A stretch of DNA of 64,000 nucleotides from Closterium sp. Naga37s-1 (taxonomy: Eukaryota > Streptophyta > Zygnematophyceae > Desmidiales > Closteriaceae), in NCBI GenBank assembly GCA_947471745.1, contig CANJKZ010000468.1:1-64000 (forward strand). Reading direction: 5' to 3'. The notes below the pieces were generated by a model. That model did not search any database. It was not told the origin of the DNA and saw nothing but the letters and a program-made list of their open reading frames with translations. The translations under genes and the position numbers were made by a program. Shown here in pieces: positions 23,606-35,178 of this stretch (position 1 is its first letter; each line of letters opens with the position of its first letter).

Positions 23606-25219
23606 ATGGCCGTTCTTTCCGCACTCAAACCAGCGCGCATTGCGCAACCATGTCTCCCAAACACTTGCGGGCATGCCGGAATCCAGCCTCGGCGCGCTCA
23701 GGCAACGAGTCGTCGCCACCTGAGCGTCGCACTAGCATCACTTCCGCAACAGCGTGTGCCGTGTGAACATGAATCGCGGAGACCGGAGTCTGGACGCAGC
23801 TCGAGCTCTCAAGGCGCCGCGAGTCGCACGACGGCTGCAGACACGCCGCGCCGATCAATTCCCGTGCCGCTTCTGCCCGCCGCCCTACTTCCTCTCATTA
23901 TGACGTCACCCGCAGCTGCTGTCGCCCTCATTTCCGAGTCGCAACACGCGGTTGACTCGCTCGCCGCGGATCACATGATTGCCACGTCATCATCGAGTCA
24001 ATTCTTCCTCGCCTCGCTGCCCGACTTATCAACCATTTTCAACATTTTTCCCAATATCGACTTCGAATCAGCAATGGACACGTGGCAAGACGTTGCGTTC
24101 GCTCTCCAAGACAGCGTGGACGAGTTTCTCTACCTCGCAAGCCACCTGGCGGAGTCGCACGACCTTGCTGCCTTGTCGCCCGCGACTCTCGCGATCATCT
24201 ACGTCGCAGGGCTGCTCACGAGCTTCGCGCCGTGCACGCTCAGCCTGCTGCCGCTCACCGTCGGCTTCATCGCCGGATTCGACTCCCCCCCGCCCGCCCC
24301 CTCGCCGCCCCAATCCGCATCCGCCTCCCCCTCCTCTCCCCCGCCTTGTTGCTGCTCCGCCGACGACTCCCCCCCACCACTCCCCGACGCGCCGTCCGCG
24401 CGCGCCGCCAGCGTGCCGGTCAACTGCTTTTTCTTCACGCTCGGCCTCGCCGCCACGCGCACCGCCATGGGCGTCGCCGCCGCTCTCGCTGGCCAACACG
24501 CCGTGGGCGACGTGGGCAGCGCGCTGCCGGCCGCCGTGTCGCTGGTGGCCATGCTGGCGGGGCTGCACCTGCTCGGCCTGCTGCCCGTTCGCCTGCCCGC
24601 GCCTGTGGCGGCGCGGTTCAGCCCCGCGGCGGTGGGCGGGAGGGTGCCCGTGGCGCTGCAGATGGCGGCGGGCGGAGCGGCCTTCGCGTTCGTGGCGGCG
24701 CCCTGCTGCACGCCCGTGCTCGCCTCGCTGCTCGCGTTCGTCGCGTCCACCAGGGTGAGTCGGTGGGAGGGGGAAGGAGGGAGGGGAAGTATGAGTATAA
24801 CCTGCTCACCCTGCCTTGTGGGTTGGTGGGACGTGTATGCTTACAGCAAACAAACAGAGGAAGAAGGCAAGCCCTTGGTAAGGCACACCCACGAGCACCC
24901 TCCATCCGCTGCTTGCTTCCTTGCGCGCCCCCTTGCCCTACTTACAAGTCCCTCCCCCCTTCTCTTCTGTCCACTCCGCCTCCCCGCCCTGCAGGACGCA
25001 GCAACGGGTGGCGCACTGCTGCTGAGCTACACGATGGGCTTCGCCACGCCGCTGCTGCTGGCCGCCTCGTGCACGGGCGCGCTCAAACAGATCTCAGCCG
25101 TCCGTCGGTACTCAGGGTGGATCAACCCTGCCAGTGGCGCCCTGCTGCTGGGTGGAGGGGCGTACGTCTTTGTGGGGAAGGTGCTGCCCCACGCGGCCGT
25201 CATGTCAACCATCATGTGA
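23606..25219 (+). CDS. CCDA: Thylakoid cytochrome c biogenesis protein CcdA
   Basis: CcdA carries reducing equivalents from stromal thioredoxin across the thylakoid membrane to HCF164, for apocytochrome heme attachment (system II). The protein has a plastid-type N-terminal extension (~100 residues), then hydrophobic helices. Both conserved cysteine motifs are present: SFAPCTLSLLPLTVG in the first helix and AFVAAPCCTPVLASLLAF midway. Exons 23606-24754 and 24995-25219 give ~457 residues. The intron (24755-24994, GTGAGT...CTGCAG) is 240 bp, a multiple of three, and has no stop in frame, so an unspliced message would stay open. A Pro/Ser-rich insert of ~40 residues with a CCCS cluster separates the first two helices, making it longer than typical plant CcdA. 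The ATG at 23606 fits the transit peptide better than the upstream in-frame ATG at 23507. Confidence 0.92.
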   Translation: MAVLSALKPARIAQPCLPNTCGHAGIQPRRAQATSRRHLSVALASLPQQRVPCEHESRRPESGRSSSSQGAASRTTAADTPRRSIPVPLLPAALLPLIMTSPAAAVALISESQHAVDSLAADHMIATSSSSQFFLASLPDLSTIFNIFPNIDFESAMDTWQDVAFALQDSVDEFLYLASHLAESHDLAALSPATLAIIYVAGLLTSFAPCTLSLLPLTVGFIAGFDSPPPAPSPPQSASASPSSPPPCCCSADDSPPPLPDAPSARAASVPVNCFFFTLGLAATRTAMGVAAALAGQHAVGDVGSALPAAVSLVAMLAGLHLLGLLPVRLPAPVAARFSPAAVGGRVPVALQMAAGGAAFAFVAAPCCTPVLASLLAFVASTRVSRWEGEGGRGSMSITCSPCLVGWWDVYAYSKQTEEEGKPLVRHTHEHPPSAACFLARPLALLTSPSPLLFCPLRLPALQDAATGGALLLSYTMGFATPLLLAASCTGALKQISAVRRYSGWINPASGALLLGGGAYVFVGKVLPHAAVMSTIM

Positions 25220-25483
25220 CGTGGGGGGAGCAGTCAGCATTGGCCCACATGCCACGTACGGGGGAACATAACCCACTGTGGAATGTTGACATAGCTTATA
25301 ACTTTCAGGGACGTAGAGGTAGCTCTGAAGCATGCGTGCTGCTGGGACCAGTGGTGGCGCCAACAAGGCTCTAGGTGCCTTGTCTGCTTAGGAAGGCTTA
25401 GGATAGGAACTATGTTTAGGCCGCTAGTTGTACATTTCATTCTTGTACTGTTACTGACTTCTAAACAAAGTTGCTCTGTCGTA

Positions 25484-25950
25484 CATGTAAAAGGTGCAAG
25501 AACCAGTGCATGGGGGAGCAGCTGGTTTTTTGCTCAGCTCACATCACAAGCTGAAGCACGCGCTGCTCCTATGGGCACCTACCCTCCGTGTGCTGCAGGG
25601 TGTGAACTGCTGACCACCTTCCTGTGCTCCCAGCCTTCCTCTCCTCCACGTCCCTTGATGTGGTACCAACCACCTGCACTCCGCACCTCATCCCTAGGTG
25701 CAGCCTGGTCGCCTCCTCATTCCCACACGTGTACAAGGTGTGAAAGAGTGTATGGCGGAGCAGCTGGCTTTCGGCTCAGCTCTCATCACATGTTAAAGCA
25801 CGCCCTGCTCCTACGGGCATGTGTGCTGCAAGGTGTAAACTGCTGACCAGCTTCCTGTGCTCCCAGCCAGCACTCCAGGCCTCCACACGCTTTGCTACCA
25901 ACCACCTGCATCCCACACCTCATCCCTTACAGTCACCTTTGAGCTCAGTC
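25484..25950. repeat. Diverged tandem duplication (~245 bp unit) between CCDA and DVR
   Basis: Two units, ~25484-25734 and ~25735-25950, share long blocks such as GGAGCAGCTGG, CTGACCA(C/G)CTTCCTGTGCTC and ACCAACCACCTGCA. The end of unit 1 (GTGCAGCCTGGTCGCC) also matches the end of the DVR coding region near 26013. The duplication may therefore have begun at the DVR 3' end. It is noncoding as far as I can see. Confidence 0.8.
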
Positions 25951-26031
25951 ATGGTAATGGATTCCCAGTTTATTATTAAACGATACATAAAATCATTCAC
26001 CCACACTACGCAGTGCAGCCTGGTCGCCCCA

Positions 26032-28387
26032 TCATTTGAACACGGCCTGGTCGCCCAGCTCCTGCCCCTGCATGCCATCGCGCACCACCTTCTCAAAGAA
26101 CTCTCTCAGCGTGTCGCTGCCATAGCTGGGCGTGGCGTCCGCATCGTACCGCTGCTGTTGCTCGTCCCACACGAGCATGCTCTCCGCCGCGTAGTACCGC
26201 CCAATCTTGCCAAACTCGGCCGCGTCCGCCAGCGAGGGGAAGGGCTTGGCGAGCACGTCAAGGATACCGATGACAAAGTCCATGACGGCGATGGGCACCT
26301 TGATGAACTTGGGCTCCTTGCCCACCACTTGAAATAGCATCTCCCCCTGCTGCAGGGGGGTCAGCGCCTCCCCTGGCCCGCCGATGGGCAGCACCTTGTT
26401 CACCTTGTCCTCGCCTGGCAGGGCGGACGGAACACGGGGACGGGCATGTGGTGGAGAGGGTGGCGAGGCACGGGGATGGTTATGCCCATGTTTCCCTTCT
26501 GTTGGGGATATTTGATGAATGTTCTACATGAATTTGACCTTGTGTGTGCGTTCATCTCTATGACGTATCATGTTGTGAGTGGCACGACAGCACGGGGGAC
26601 AGCGCCGTGCCTCACTCACCTTGCACACAGTCGGCAATGAAGGCAGCATGGTGACAATAATGCCAAGTGTTCCTTGTCTTGGGTACGGCTGGTGCATCTT
26701 TTGAGTTGACTTTTGTTCCGTGTGTGTGCGTTCATCTCTTGCAGGTTGTGAGTGGCACGACAGAACACGTGTGTGCGTGTCTCACCTTGCACGCAGTCGG
26801 CAATGAAGGCAGCGAGGTCAGCCTCACTGATGGGCTTGCACGCACACAGCTGCCCGTCGCCAAACATCACGTACGGCCCGCCCCCCTTCACACTCTCCAC
26901 CTGCCACCACACACGCACACACACACATAGATTCATGCCCATACGTAGCATGGGGCCCGAGCATCATTTTGACTGCACAATCAGCAACTTGTTATCCCCC
27001 CTTAATCAGCTCGTGCCCTGCATGCCTCACTCCTGCATGCCATGCCTCACTCCAACGACAACGACCTTTTGAGTCTTTTGGGAATGCGATCATCTCACAA
27101 GGTACACGCTACACCTGACCTGACTTACATCTCACCGCATCCCACCGCATCGCACCTGGCCGCCGAGCGACTTGAAAAAGGCGGTGGGGCGGACGATGCT
27201 GTGCGTGACGGCGGGGTCGGCCTGCAGGTCGTCCTCAAACTTGAGCTTCGCGCGCTGAAACTCCAGCAGCGGCCGCTGCACGCAGATGGCTGCGCACACA
27301 CACGGGCGCAGACAGGGCGCAAGCACAGGGAGGGAATGTGAGTACGTGGTTGCAAGATCAGCAGCAGCAGGAAGCAGCAGCGCGCACGGCAGTCAGGCGC
27401 ACCTGAGAGCAGCACGAAGTGGGAGGCGCCCGCCTTCTTGCCGGCCTCGAGGCTGTTCTTCGTCGCCGTGTAGTCGATCAGCCACGAGTCCTGCACTCGT
27501 CAAACACGTGCCGCACACACGCACCACCCAAACCATTCGATTTTGAGGATAAAAACAGTTGCGTTTCATCTTGTATGTTTTGCGCACAAGTTGGCAGGCG
27601 TGCGCACACCGGGTCCCCTTCATCTCCCCCTCGCTTCCGTCCTTCTCGCGGACCTCCTCGCGGCTGCTGTGGCTCACCTTGATGCCGCCGGTGCGGCTGG
27701 CGAGGCACGACACGACGACGTCGACGTCCTTGCCGGCCAGCGCTTTCGAGAGCGCCTCCTCGCTCGTCACGTCCGCGAACAGCATCGTCGCGCCCTCCAG
27801 CTCCTTCGCCGTATCCTCCGCCGACTTCTTCCCGCCAATGCCGCTCCGCTCGCGCGCCACTGCGACCACCACCGCATGCCGCACAGAACGCGTGTCATGG
27901 GCGGACTACGAGGGAGAGTTGAAAACTAAACTACATTCTCTGGAATATTATGTGAAATCCTAAGCGCGGGCGCAAAATTTGATGCACTTCAAAATTCGAC
28001 GTTTAGCTGCTGTATCATGGGTTAACCTGAGGTCGCGCGCGCACCTGCGGTGACGTTGTAGCCGCGCTTGATGAGTTCGCGCGTGACGAACTGGCCGATG
28101 TACCCCGTGGGGCCCACCACCACCACATTCACCTCCTCCGGTCGCCGCTCGCTCAAACTCGCCTTCTTCGCGCCGCTCTCGCCCGCTGCTGCCCGGCACG
28201 CTACTCGGCCGGAATTTCTAGGATTCTTTGTGGACACATGGAATTTGACGGTCAGTGAGGATGTGAGTGATCTGGAAGACTGGAGGGAGATGCTAGCGAG
28301 TGACGAGAGCCGTTGATTCTTCTGGAGTGGTTGGGGTGCCCTCAAGGATGCGACAGGCACCTCAAGGCTCTGCAGAAGTGCCGCCAT
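26032..28387 (-). CDS. DVR: 3,8-divinyl (proto)chlorophyllide 8-vinyl reductase, plastid
   Basis: DVR reduces the 8-vinyl group of divinyl chlorophyll precursors using NADPH. Six exons on the minus strand: 28387-28045, 27859-27678, 27490-27403, 27289-27156, 26900-26786, 26414-26032. All are in phase and give 414 residues, the usual length. Residues 1-~65 look like a transit peptide ending near [11 protein letters not shown]. An NAD(P)-binding Rossmann motif [14 protein letters not shown] follows; other family blocks are [54 protein letters not shown] and VLPIGGPG. The ATG at 28385-28387 is the natural start. It is transcribed divergently from UPM1. The exon-5 donor region is duplicated in the following intron (see separate entry). 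Confidence 0.96.
26530..26815 (-). repeat. Duplicated exon-5 end plus splice donor in DVR intron 5
   Basis: The stretch around 26745-26815 (end of exon 5 and start of intron 5) has a second copy at ~26566-26655. Both contain CAGTCGGCAATGAAGGCAG preceded by CTCACCTTGCA(C)-type sequence, and GTTGTGAGTGGCACGACAG; homology extends into TGTGTGTGCGTTCATCTCT. On the gene strand both copies read CAAG|GTGAG, so a second consensus donor lies 166 bp inside the intron, after 26620. Confidence 0.88.
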
Positions 28388-29373
28388 CGCTGACGCCTCG
28401 ACTTGTTGGCTAAGGACAATGTATTTACAACAAATAACGGCCTTCCACGAGTAATGTCAGCGGAATCGGGTCGTGGCTGACAAAGCACGCAAGGAAACGT
28501 GCCTGGGAAAATTGGTGAATGAGCTGGTTGAGCGGAGATGGTTGCAGGAAGAAGCACCAAGAATGCAGCGACCCAGTTCGAGGCCAGCAGACGAGCCCAG
28601 AGAAGGGCGAATTCTCGAGAATGCCGCGAGCGAGCAAGATACTGTACAAGACAGAGACTCTCGAGATGATCACAGGGATTGTTGCTCAATCTTCAGGGCG
28701 CTTAGATTGTTGACAGCTGGAATTTGAGGGACACGTGTATCACCCGATACACGACGACTCCACAATGTTCATGGCTCCTTACCTTTGGTAGCATTAAGGA
28801 ATGTACAATTACAGATACGGTAAAACAAGAGTTTCCGCTCCCATCAAATTGAGCCGAGTTCGTGGAACACCCCCACGTGGCGCTTATTTACAGGCGCTAA
28901 ATTCAGATCTCAACCGGTTGACATCTGAAAGGCTGCTGTTTCCAGTTGCGGGAGGGCTACATGCTTTTTGGTGGAGCCAGGCGATTTTTTCTGCCCGTGC
29001 CAGCCACAAAGCGTCAGCTTTACCGCTACACGCAGGCAACAGCTATCCCAACCGTGATCAGAAGCGACGGTGCTGCCATTGAGAGGAAGATGAGCGAACA
29101 GCAGGGGGCGTGTGGCTGGGTCCGTTGGCGGGGGACGCACGGTGGTGTCCAGGACGGGTGAACGAGGGATGAGGCAACCAGCAGGCGAAGGGGGCTAGGC
29201 TCGCCTTGTTTGCTTGCTTGCCACGCATTCGCCTCCAGAAATCAGTCAGCGATACAAAAGCTATCTGTTTTTCACATGTGGGCAATGCACGCTCTGACCA
29301 CTTACGATCCTAGTCGACAGCGGTTGTTGGATCGGGAGGACCTTTTCAGTAAGCGTTAGTTCCCGCAGAAGCC
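28388..29373. promoter_or_regulatory. Shared divergent upstream region of DVR and UPM1
   Basis: DVR (-) and UPM1 (+) start codons face away from each other with 986 bp between them and no supported gene inside. The region must hold both 5' UTRs and both promoters. No TATA box or operator can be assigned with confidence by eye; a CACCCCCACGTGGCGC G-box-like site is at ~28868-28883 and CACGTG-like ACACGTGTATC at ~28731. Confidence 0.55.
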
Positions 29374-31512
29374 ATGGCCGTTGTCGTTAGCAGCGATCCC
29401 GCAGCGATCGCTACTAGAGCATTGCGCTACAATGCCTTTCTCGCCAGTCACAGCGTCTCGCGCCGGGAAGCTCGTTTTGCACCGCGCGGCAATAAACCTT
29501 TCTGCGGAATATCCGCAAATGCATCAGCGGCGGCAGCTCGAGCTGTGCACAGTCCTTGCAGCCAGCCCCATGCCCACCCCAACCTCTCCGCCGCATCCAG
29601 CCCGTCCCGTCCCGACCGATGGCTGATCGGCAGCGCGCAATCCGCCGCCGAGTCGCCGTTTGTGGAGGTGAGGGACGCGCGGCCGTGGGACTGGCGGATC
29701 GCCGAGAGCGGCAGCGGAGGAGCGCCACGCCGCGAGGAGGAGTCGTCGCCCGACGAGTGCCGATCTCGAGTGCTTCCCGGAGTGGACGGCGCGCTGCAGC
29801 TGCTCGCTGACGCTGACGCAGCGATGACGTCAGACGTATCAGGCATAAACCCTGAGCCCTGCTTCGCTGTATATTCCGAGCGGACTGCGGAAGGGAAGTC
29901 GAGTTGGAGCGAGCGACTCAGCTTGGCTTCAGAGGGCGGCGAGGACGACGCGGACGACATTCCCGAGGTGGACATCGCGGATCGCCTGCCCGAGCTGCGC
30001 GAAATGCTGGAGCTGCTGCGGGCCAAGGCGCAGCAGCAGGGGCGGGAGCAAGCGGAGGGGGGACCCCGCGGCGAGGGCCCTGGGAATGTGTTTCTGGTGG
30101 GCACCGGGCCTGGCGACCCCGACCTGCTCACTCGTCAGTTCCCCAACCGCCCTTTCCTTCCCCCCCACCTCCCACCCCCTCTCCCTCCCTCACGCCCTCT
30201 TCCCTACCCTCACCACCCCTCCTCTACCCCGCTTCGCTCGTGCTGCCCTGCATCCTCAGCCGTGACTCATCCACCTTGCCGCAGCCCCACCCCCTGTCTC
30301 TTCCGCATTTCAACTCATGCGTTCCTCCCCACTCCTCCGCTGCCCCCTCACACCCCCCGCCCTCCCTACAGTGAAGGCGGTGCGCGCGCTGCAGTCCGCG
30401 GACCTCGTGCTCTACGACCGCCTCGTCTCGCCCGCCATTCTGCGCCTGGCGGCGCCGGGCGCGCGGCTGCTATACGTGGGGAAGGCGGCGGGGTACCACA
30501 CGCGCACGCAGGCGGAGATCCTGCACCTGCTGCTCGCCTTCGCGGAGGCGGGCGCCGTGGTGGTGCGCCTCAAGGGCGGCGACCCGCTGGTGTTCGGGCG
30601 GGGCGGCGAGGAGATGGAGCACCTGCAGGCGCACGGCATCCGCGTGCAGATCGTCCCCGGCATCACCGCCGCCTCCGGCATTGCTGCTGACCCCGGCGTG
30701 CCTCTCACCCACCGCGGCGTCGCCAACAGGTCAGTGCCTCGCCCTGGCTTGCGGCTGCTCTGTGCCCACCCACATGCTGCCTTTCATGCCCCTCTGCTCC
30801 TGCTGTTCCAGCTGGTCACATCCCTCCATTCCACGCTTCAAGCCTTCCTGGCCTTCCCCGTGTCCCCCTTGCCTCCTGTGCTGCAGTGTGCGGTTCCTAA
30901 CGGGGCACAAGCGCAAGGGAGGTGGCGACCCGCTGTACGCGGCCAGCACAGCGGCGGACCCCGACGCCACCCTCGTGGTCTACATGGGGCTCGCCACGCT
31001 GCCCAGCCTTGCCGCCCGCCTGCTGGCCAATGGGCTGCCGGCTGACACCCCCGCTGTGGCGGTGGAGCGAGGCACCACCGCTGCTCAGCGCACTGTGAGT
31101 CATGTGATGTGATGGCATGGCATGGTGGTGTGGTTGATTGCTTGCTGCTGTGGTTGTACGCTTGAATGGTGGCATGAGGAGGGACATGCACAGGCGGAAG
31201 GGGTGCTTTGCCATGCATCACATGCATTACATCGTACACATTTATGTGCTTCTTTCTTGTGGGTTGCAGGTGTTTGCCACTCTGGAGGATCTGCCAGCAG
31301 CCGTGTCAGCGGCCCAACTCGTGTCACCCACGCTCATTGTCATCGGCCAGGTTGTGGCACTGTCGCCTTCCTGGCCCTTCACTTCAACAGCTTCCTCCAG
31401 CTTAGGGGTTGCACCTGATTTTCAAGAGTCTAGAGACAGGCGGCTCAGAGGACCAGATCCTTTGGTCCCAAGCCAACAAATTAAGCTTAGAGAGGGTGAG
31501 AAGCAATCTTAG
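29374..31512 (+). CDS. UPM1: Uroporphyrinogen III C-methyltransferase (siroheme branch), plastid
   Basis: SUMT uses two SAM molecules to methylate uroporphyrinogen III to precorrin-2, the first step to siroheme, the cofactor of nitrite and sulfite reductase. Exons 29374-30133, 30372-30729, 30887-31094 and 31270-31512 join in phase to 522 residues. The N-terminal ~230 residues are a transit peptide plus a nonconserved Ser/Glu-rich segment. The catalytic CobA-type domain begins at VFLVGTGPGDPDLLT, which splices into LKAVRAL. Also visible are VLYDRLVS, YVGKAAGYHTRTQ, VRLKGGDPLVFGRGGEE, VPGITAASGIAADPGVPLTHR, FLTGH, VVYMGLATLP, AVERGTTAAQRTV and PTLIVIGQVVALS. After that the last ~45 residues are nonconserved. 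Confidence 0.95.
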
Positions 31513-32064
31513 TGTTCTCACACATTGTGCATTATTTGTTATGCAGAATTGAATACTGTTGACTGGATTTTCATATGAATTATACAGCTGGTGGACGGAG
31601 GCGAAGCGTACAGTTGACGCAACTCGGCGCGAAGTGAACCAACCAGAGAGCTGTCGCGAGGGGCATCGCACGCCACGCAAGCCAATCACTGCACGCGCTT
31701 TGCAAGACTGAGACCTCGATATTTTCGTACGGTTCGATGTCGCTCAGTTTCGATGGACAGAGTTCACTTGTCGCCCAAGCGACAGCTATAGGGAGGAATT
31801 TCACAGCGTCCATTGTTGCATGCTGACGTAGGATTCCAGAATTCACGCTAGTACGTTGATAAGAGTGTGAGCAGGATTTTCTGAGTGAGGCGACATGCAG
31901 ATTCGTGGATGCGCCGGACTGGTGGTGGTGATGGGCGACAAAGTAGTAGGTGCAAGGCAGAGAGTACTAGCAAGTAAACTTGAACGAGATCTGCGAGCAG
32001 CGATGTGGGATGGTGGTGGCTAATAGCGTGTCGCTTCTCGGTTGCAAATTAAGAGCGACCGGCC
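31513..32064. other. Intergenic spacer between UPM1 and BCAS3/ATG18-like genes
   Basis: AT-richer sequence with no open frame I can assign to a family. It should contain the UPM1 3' UTR and the promoter of the next gene. Confidence 0.45.
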
Positions 32065-35000
32065 ATGGAGACGGCGATGAATCTAGCCGGTGCGACGGTG
32101 TCGACGGTCGTCAAGGCAGCAAAGGCGGTGAAGGCTAGATTCGAAGCGAAGGACGAGATGCGTGACGCGCCGGTTAAGCTTTTGTACAGGTGGATTTTTC
32201 AAACTTCAAATCGCCAGTCACGGGCCATCAGTGAAATTGGTATTGTGTCTAGCAGTGAGTTCGCTACGGTTATGCTGATGGTATGCTGACGGTCGTTTCT
32301 CCATGGTGGCGTGTGGCAGGTGGTGTGGGTGGGCTTCGACTGGCTGCACATGAGCCGCTCGTCGCGGCGGCACGTGCTGCTCGTCGCATACACCACCGGC
32401 TTCCACGTGTGGGACCTGCACGCCGCCTCCCCTCCCCGCACCCCCGCTGCCAGCAGCTGCGCCAATGCCAAGGGGGACAGCCGCAGCAGCAACAGCAGCA
32501 GCGGTAGTGCTGCAGTGCCGGCACCCTCTCAGCTGGTATCGTGGCGGGGCGAGCTCGTGTCCATGCTGTGCGCCCTGCCACACCCCACCATGCCGCATCC
32601 TGCCATGCCCTCGCCGCCACGCACCCAAGAATCCACGGGCGACGACGAGAGGGATGACAGCGCCGGGGAATGCGACAGGTTTGCAGCGTGCCGGCCCCTC
32701 GTGTGCGTCGTCTTCCCTGCTGCCAGCGACCATTCCACTACCGAATGTGCGTGCAGCGAGCACGCATGCAGGGATGAGGCAACAGGGGGTGAAGTGGAGA
32801 GGGTGGATGACGAGGCAGTGAGTGGTGGAGTGAGGGGGGAGGGCGGGGGGTGGATGCTAGGGGAGTGTGAGTGGGAGTATTGCAGAGGAGTGAGGGGAGA
32901 AGTGAGTGGCAGCGGTGGTTTCGACTTGGAGCGGGTGCAGCAGGGGAGTGGTGAAGACGCACAAGGGGACGAGGAGGGTTGTGAGCTAAAGGAGGTGCGG
33001 GCAGACGCGTCAGAGGGGGTGCAGCTGTGTATGGAAAGTAGGGAAGAACAGGCAGCAGGACAGGGAAGCAAGCAGGAGGGCGGTGCAGGAGGGTGTGGGA
33101 GATGCAACGGAGTGGTACACTCAAGCAGAGGGAACGTAACAGGGAGCGCTGCACGCAGTGGTGGTATGAATACACGAGTGGCGGGAGTGACGCGAGTGGC
33201 GCTGTACTCACTGCGACAGCATGCCATGGTGGGCAGTGTGGAGGTGGAGGGGCCGGTGGTGGGCGTGCGGGCGAGTGGCAGGGCGATAGTGGTGGTGCAG
33301 CGGGAGCAGCTCTTCTGCTTCAGCCCCACCACCCTCACCCCCACCTTCTCCCTCCTCACGCACCCCATCCCTCACGCCCTCCTCCCTCCATCTCATGCCG
33401 ATCATTCCTCACATGGGCACTCCACGACCCTCCCCACACCAGCATCCTCACACCCCTCCGCGTCCGCGTCGACTCCAGAATCCATCAGTTTCCCACCGCC
33501 CTCCATTCCTCTAGCTCTGGGCCCGCGCTGGCTCGCCTACGCTGCCCCGCACACTCCCTCCTCGCCACCACGCGCCCCCACCCTCCTCCACTCCACGATC
33601 TCCCCTGTTCGCCCCGCGCCAGTGCTTTCCCCCTCTCATCCCCACATCATGGTGCATGACCTTGTCTCCCGCCAGCCAATCGCATGCTTCCCCGCCCTCG
33701 AAGCGTCACCGCTCGCTCTGCTGCAGTTTGACCTGCTGGGCGTGCTCCTGGCGGCAGCCTCTCTGCACGGCACCACGGTGGGCGTGTGGCGCATAGATGG
33801 CCGCTCCAGCGGGTGGCAGCAGCAGCACGAGCAGCAACAGCAGCGGCAGCAGCGGTGGGGGGACGGGTCGACAGCAGGGGAAGGGGGGGCAGTGTTGCTG
33901 TACCGGCTACAGCGTGGGCTCACACACTCGGTGAGTCACATTGGGTTCTGGAGTTGCTGGGGCAATGAGGACGATATTTTATACTGACGGCATGGTGTAG
34001 CGCAAAATTCTTGCAATAGAAAAAGGCCCTTACGACTTGAACCTGTCTGTTGTTGCGAATTGAGTGCCCTTGGTTGTCCCTGTGCCTCTCCCCTCCCCCC
34101 TCCCTGCACGGAGCAGGTCCCTCGAGCCATTGCCTTCTCCCCCGACTCCTCTCTGCTCGCGCTGCTCTCCGCCCATGGCACCTCGCACCTCTTCCACATC
34201 CACCCCTTCGCCTCGCCTCCCTCGCCCGCTCTCGAGCAGCCAGCCGGCCAGGCCTCCTCTCCCACTTCCTCGCTCCACCTCCCCTCCCCTCCTCTCTCCC
34301 CCACCAGCAACACACGTTCTCCCCACGCATCGCCGGCTCCTGTCTTACCTTTCACGCTTCACTCCCCCGTTCACCCACCTCCCACCCCTCGCTTCTCACT
34401 GCCTCACAACCGGCCATCCTGCTGCGCCCTCTCCATGCCGCGCCTCCTTGGCCTCTCCCTGGAAGCACCCCTGGCTGTTCCCACGCTCGCTCCCCGCATG
34501 CGCATCAGAGGTACCATGCTCAGCCTGTGGGGGCTGACGGTGGGCCGTACTGGTGCTGCAGGTGTTGTGGGGACAATGGAGGGTGTGGGTGCTGCACTCA
34601 CTGCTGCTGTGAGCAGACGTGCATTCGCAAGTACTGCTGCTGCTATCAGCTTCGCACAGCGGGCACACCGGGAGGAGTCTACAGTTGACTCTGATTCTGG
34701 TGGAAGTGAAGGAACGGAGAGATTGGAAGGGAATGGATGCAGTGCGAGTGTGCCGCCTCAGCCATGCACTTGCGCTGCAGGGAGTAGTGGCTTAGTCTCT
34801 TACTGTGGCACATGGATCCCACCATTCCACTCGGAGCCTAATCTTGGCCCTCGTTCTGAGTGTTACGGCGACGAGTCCCGGTCGCTGCAGGTTCCACATG
34901 GAGCTCCCCGGTCGTCACTTTGGATCGTGTCCTGTCACGGAGAGCTCTTTTGCCTAGACATACACCAATGCCAGGAATCTTCCAACGTGGACTGCTCAAA

Positions 35001-35178
35001 GGAGGATGTGAGTACTGATTCGAGTGCCCGCGGTAAGGTGATAGGGCATTGGAACGTATGCAGAAGGCAAGGTCACGAGGTGGTTACTGAGACATTAGAC
35101 ACTGTTCCTGGAGGTTGTGGTTTGATGCTTCCTGGATTTGGAAGTGCCATTGAAGAGCTGATAGAAGCTGAAATGTAA
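32065..35178 (+). CDS. ATG18: BCAS3-domain, ATG18f/g/h-like WD40 propeller protein
   Basis: Plant ATG18f-h proteins combine a PROPPIN-like propeller with a BCAS3 domain and act in autophagy at phosphoinositide membranes. Family blocks in order: VVWVGFDWL, HVLLVAYTTGFHVWDL, VALYSLRQHAMVGSVE, LFCFSPTTLTP, LGPRWLAYA, MVHDLVSRQPIACFPA, GVLLAAASLHGTTVGVWRI, LLYRLQRGLTHS, then after the intron VPRAIAFSPDSSLLALLSAHGTSHLFHI. Exons 32320-33930 and 34117-35178 are firm. The first exon (ATG 32065, KAVKARFEAKDEMR) does not join 32320 in phase through the obvious donor after 32189. Donor GTATGC at 32280 restores phase but leaves only a 40-bp intron. Acidic and Ser/Pro-rich loops are long. The L/FRRG lipid-binding motif of canonical PROPPINs is not obvious. 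Confidence 0.82.
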
